This document shows positions 33,836 through 35,272 of a DNA stretch of 35,272 nucleotides, one piece after another. How positions within the stretch are numbered: the first letter of the stretch is position 1; each line of letters begins with the position of its first letter. The notes under the pieces are model-generated. The model was not told where the DNA came from, ran no database searches, and saw nothing but the letters and a program-made list of their open reading frames with translations. The DNA is from Symbiodinium natans (Eukaryota; Sar; Dinophyceae; Suessiales; Symbiodiniaceae). The position numbers and the translations under genes are program-made. The stretch spans positions 1-35,272 of the forward strand of contig CAJNDS010001091.1 of assembly GCA_905221605.1 (NCBI GenBank), given 5' to 3'.

Positions 33836-33877
33836 GGGGGCTGCGCCCCCAGACCCCCGCTTACTTTTGAAAGTAAG
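33836..33877. repeat. Two adjacent hairpin palindromes
   Basis: GGGGGCTGCGCCCCC (33836-33850, six-base stem) is followed by AGACCCCCG and CTTACTTTTGAAAGTAAG (33860-33877, eight-base perfect stem, two-base loop). Such paired palindromes often mark the end of a small mobile element. Confidence 0.8.
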
Positions 33878-33879
33878 TG

Positions 33880-34110
33880 TTTGCACCATCAGATCCGAGC
33901 GGCAACGCTGCCTTGGGTCGACTCCGCGTGGAACTGAAGCCGGTCGCGCTGGCAAAGACCTTCCACGTTCTCTTCTCCCACGGGCACTTGGTGACCTTGC
34001 ACCAGAAAGCTCTGTGGAACTCAGGCTGCTTGCACTGCGGCCTCTCGGAACGGTCTCGTCCAGGCACACGTCTTCACCAGTGTCCATGCTGGAGAACGAA
34101 GCTCCGCTAC
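33880..34110 (+). other. Possible exon or fragment, unrecognised
   Basis: The plus frame beginning with ATG at 33877 reads ELKPVALAKTFHVLFSHGHL and ALWNSGCLHCG, with CxxC and later CPCW, before running into the LTR 2 copy at 34113. Its composition is protein-like, with a possible metal-binding CxxC. Too short to assign. Confidence 0.25.
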
Positions 34111-34112
34111 CA

Positions 34113-34435
34113 CGTTGAAACTCGTGGCACAGCTACGGGGCCTAAGCGACCTCAGGTCAAAGACTGCACTCAACCCTCACAGCACGAAGTGCGGACTCTC
34201 TTCACTGCGCCGTTCACAGCTTCTCGAGCTCCGCTCGTCTTGAGCCAATGCGAGCACGGCTCTCCAGCTTCAAACACTGTCTGCCAATGGGAAAACAAAG
34301 GTACTTCAGGTGAAAACACTCAGGCATGGAACTTCCACTCCTAAACACTGCGGGTGGGTTCCTAGCACCTCTTAGGAGCTCTGCTAAGCTCTGTGCAGAC
34401 CTAAACTGGCTTGAGTCACTTCTGGTCACCAAGTA
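34113..34435 (-). repeat. Partial second copy of LTR 2
   Basis: Matches 18645-18969 with about a dozen differences over about 323 bp, including loss of four bases within CCAGACATGGG. The match stops at GGTCACCAA, so about 200 bp of the sense 5' end of the LTR is missing. No element coding sequence adjoins it. Confidence 0.85.
34239..34259 (-). promoter_or_regulatory. DinoSL-like sequence in the LTR 2 copy
   Basis: Identical to 18770-18790: CCGT at the start and TTGGCTCAAG at the end in sense. Confidence 0.5.
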
Positions 34436-34439
34436 CTGT

Positions 34440-35272
34440 GGGGGGCTGGAGGGGTGTAGTTAATTTTGCGGGCCAAATGGACCCCCTAAACTAGGACCCC
34501 CAGGCCCCCTTTCCTGGCACGACCTCGATGCTCAGATTCGGTTGCTGAAAAGCAAAAAGAGGTGCGTTCCAGTGGCTTTCAAACATCTTTGAAGATGATG
34601 AAAAAAGCAGCTTGAAACAATGGCCAAGGAATCCGGCAAATCTTCCAACACTCCATCGTTTAGAAGTGCTTTGAACAATGGTCAGGAAGCTCGTCTTCTC
34701 CGTGAAAAGCTCCTCTTGACCTCCCAAGTCCGCGATTTGAAATTGCTTGAAACAAGCGTTTTTGAAAGCCTCTGACAGTGCCGTTTGGACAGAAATCAAC
34801 TGCAGGACGAGACGAGTTCAACTGTACTGCTGAGACGTCCATGTTGCGCGCGACGCCCAAACCGAACCTTTTTGAAAAGGCAAAGTGTCTTTCCACAATG
34901 TGAATAAGTGCGAGCGAAGCGAGCGAAACACCGGAGTGCATCTGACAGGTGTTTTGTTTTTAGAGCTTGTTTTTGATGGTTTTACATTTTTATCGTCTTA
35001 CTTTTGCTGATTGTCAGGTGTTGTCTGTACTGTTTTTTTTTTTCGGATCACTTTTTTTTTTGATGAATAATTTCAAGGTTCCTTTTTTCAGACCAACGAT
35101 TGCAACTTCTGGCAAGCTCAAAAAGCATCTGCATTTCTTGGGATCTCTCTGCAAGCGAGACACTCCATGGTTCAAAGTCCATTCATAAGACACCTGGTTT
35201 TGGGTTTTCTGCCTAAGTAGTGTTGAGACACCTTTGGGCTCGATCTGGACTTAAAATGGTGCAAAACACCCG
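34440..35272. other. No recognisable gene
   Basis: Minus-strand frames at 34491-34941 and a plus frame at 34967-35188 have no motif. The segment around 34905-34930 holds GCGAGCGAAGCGAGCG. T runs occur at 35030-35060. No feature can be supported. Confidence 0.5.

Noticed and set aside
34491-34941. Minus-strand ORFs of about 100 codons
   Set aside because: No motifs, overlapping frames, no supporting context.

Overview
The window looks like nuclear DNA of a dinoflagellate, most likely a Symbiodiniaceae/Suessiales-type genome. The signs are many interstitial blocks of TTTAGGG-type telomeric repeat, large Ty1/copia-like polyproteins, long stretches without genes, and sequences resembling the dinoflagellate spliced leader (DinoSL) inside two different LTR families. 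No rRNA, tRNA, CRISPR or bacterial operon is visible. Almost every convincing gene is a mobile-element gene on the minus strand.

Layout. 1-5 kb: gene-poor DNA with telomere-type blocks and one probable exon of a membrane protein resembling OSCA/CSC1 (2015-2950, minus). 5-8.9 kb: no gene I can defend. 8.9-9.8 kb: a frame-broken coding-like stretch on the plus strand. 10.77-17.0 kb: LTR element 1 (minus), with two about 220-bp LTRs, a polypurine tract, a Pro-rich reading frame leading into a HAD-like domain, and a large Gag-protease-integrase ORF that stops early; no reverse transcriptase is present. 17.0-18.6 kb: G-rich and tandem repeats. 18.64-about 28.1 kb: LTR element 2 (minus), a Ty1/copia element with 3' LTR, polypurine tract, integrase-RT-RNase H ORF and Gag-protease ORF. 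It carries a nested 565-codon ORF and an unusual domain after RNase H, and its 5' end is lost against a telomeric-repeat block. 28.1-29.2 kb: a satellite sandwiched between telomeric repeats. 29.4-31.8 kb: a Mutator-like (MULE) transposase gene (minus) in one consistent frame, broken by one stop and by intron-like gaps. 31.9-33.5 kb: a roughly 51-bp minisatellite and an AACTCTGAC-type simple repeat. 33.8-34.4 kb: palindromes, a possible exon and a partial second copy of LTR 2. The rest is AT-rich and without recognisable genes.

How the parts relate. Both LTR elements point the same way and have similar polypurine tracts (ATGAAGGGGGGAGT and ATGAGGGGGAGT) directly before LTRs that begin TG. In both LTR families a sequence starting CCGT and ending TTGGCTCAAG lies in the sense orientation about 130-140 nt before the LTR 3' end. 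This suggests that trans-spliced leader sequence became part of the LTR. Element 1 also carries a HAD-like ORF upstream of gag and a CCCH-type zinc finger in Gag; element 2 carries the overlapping 565-codon ORF and the C-terminal domain. These are the strongest candidates for something not described before.
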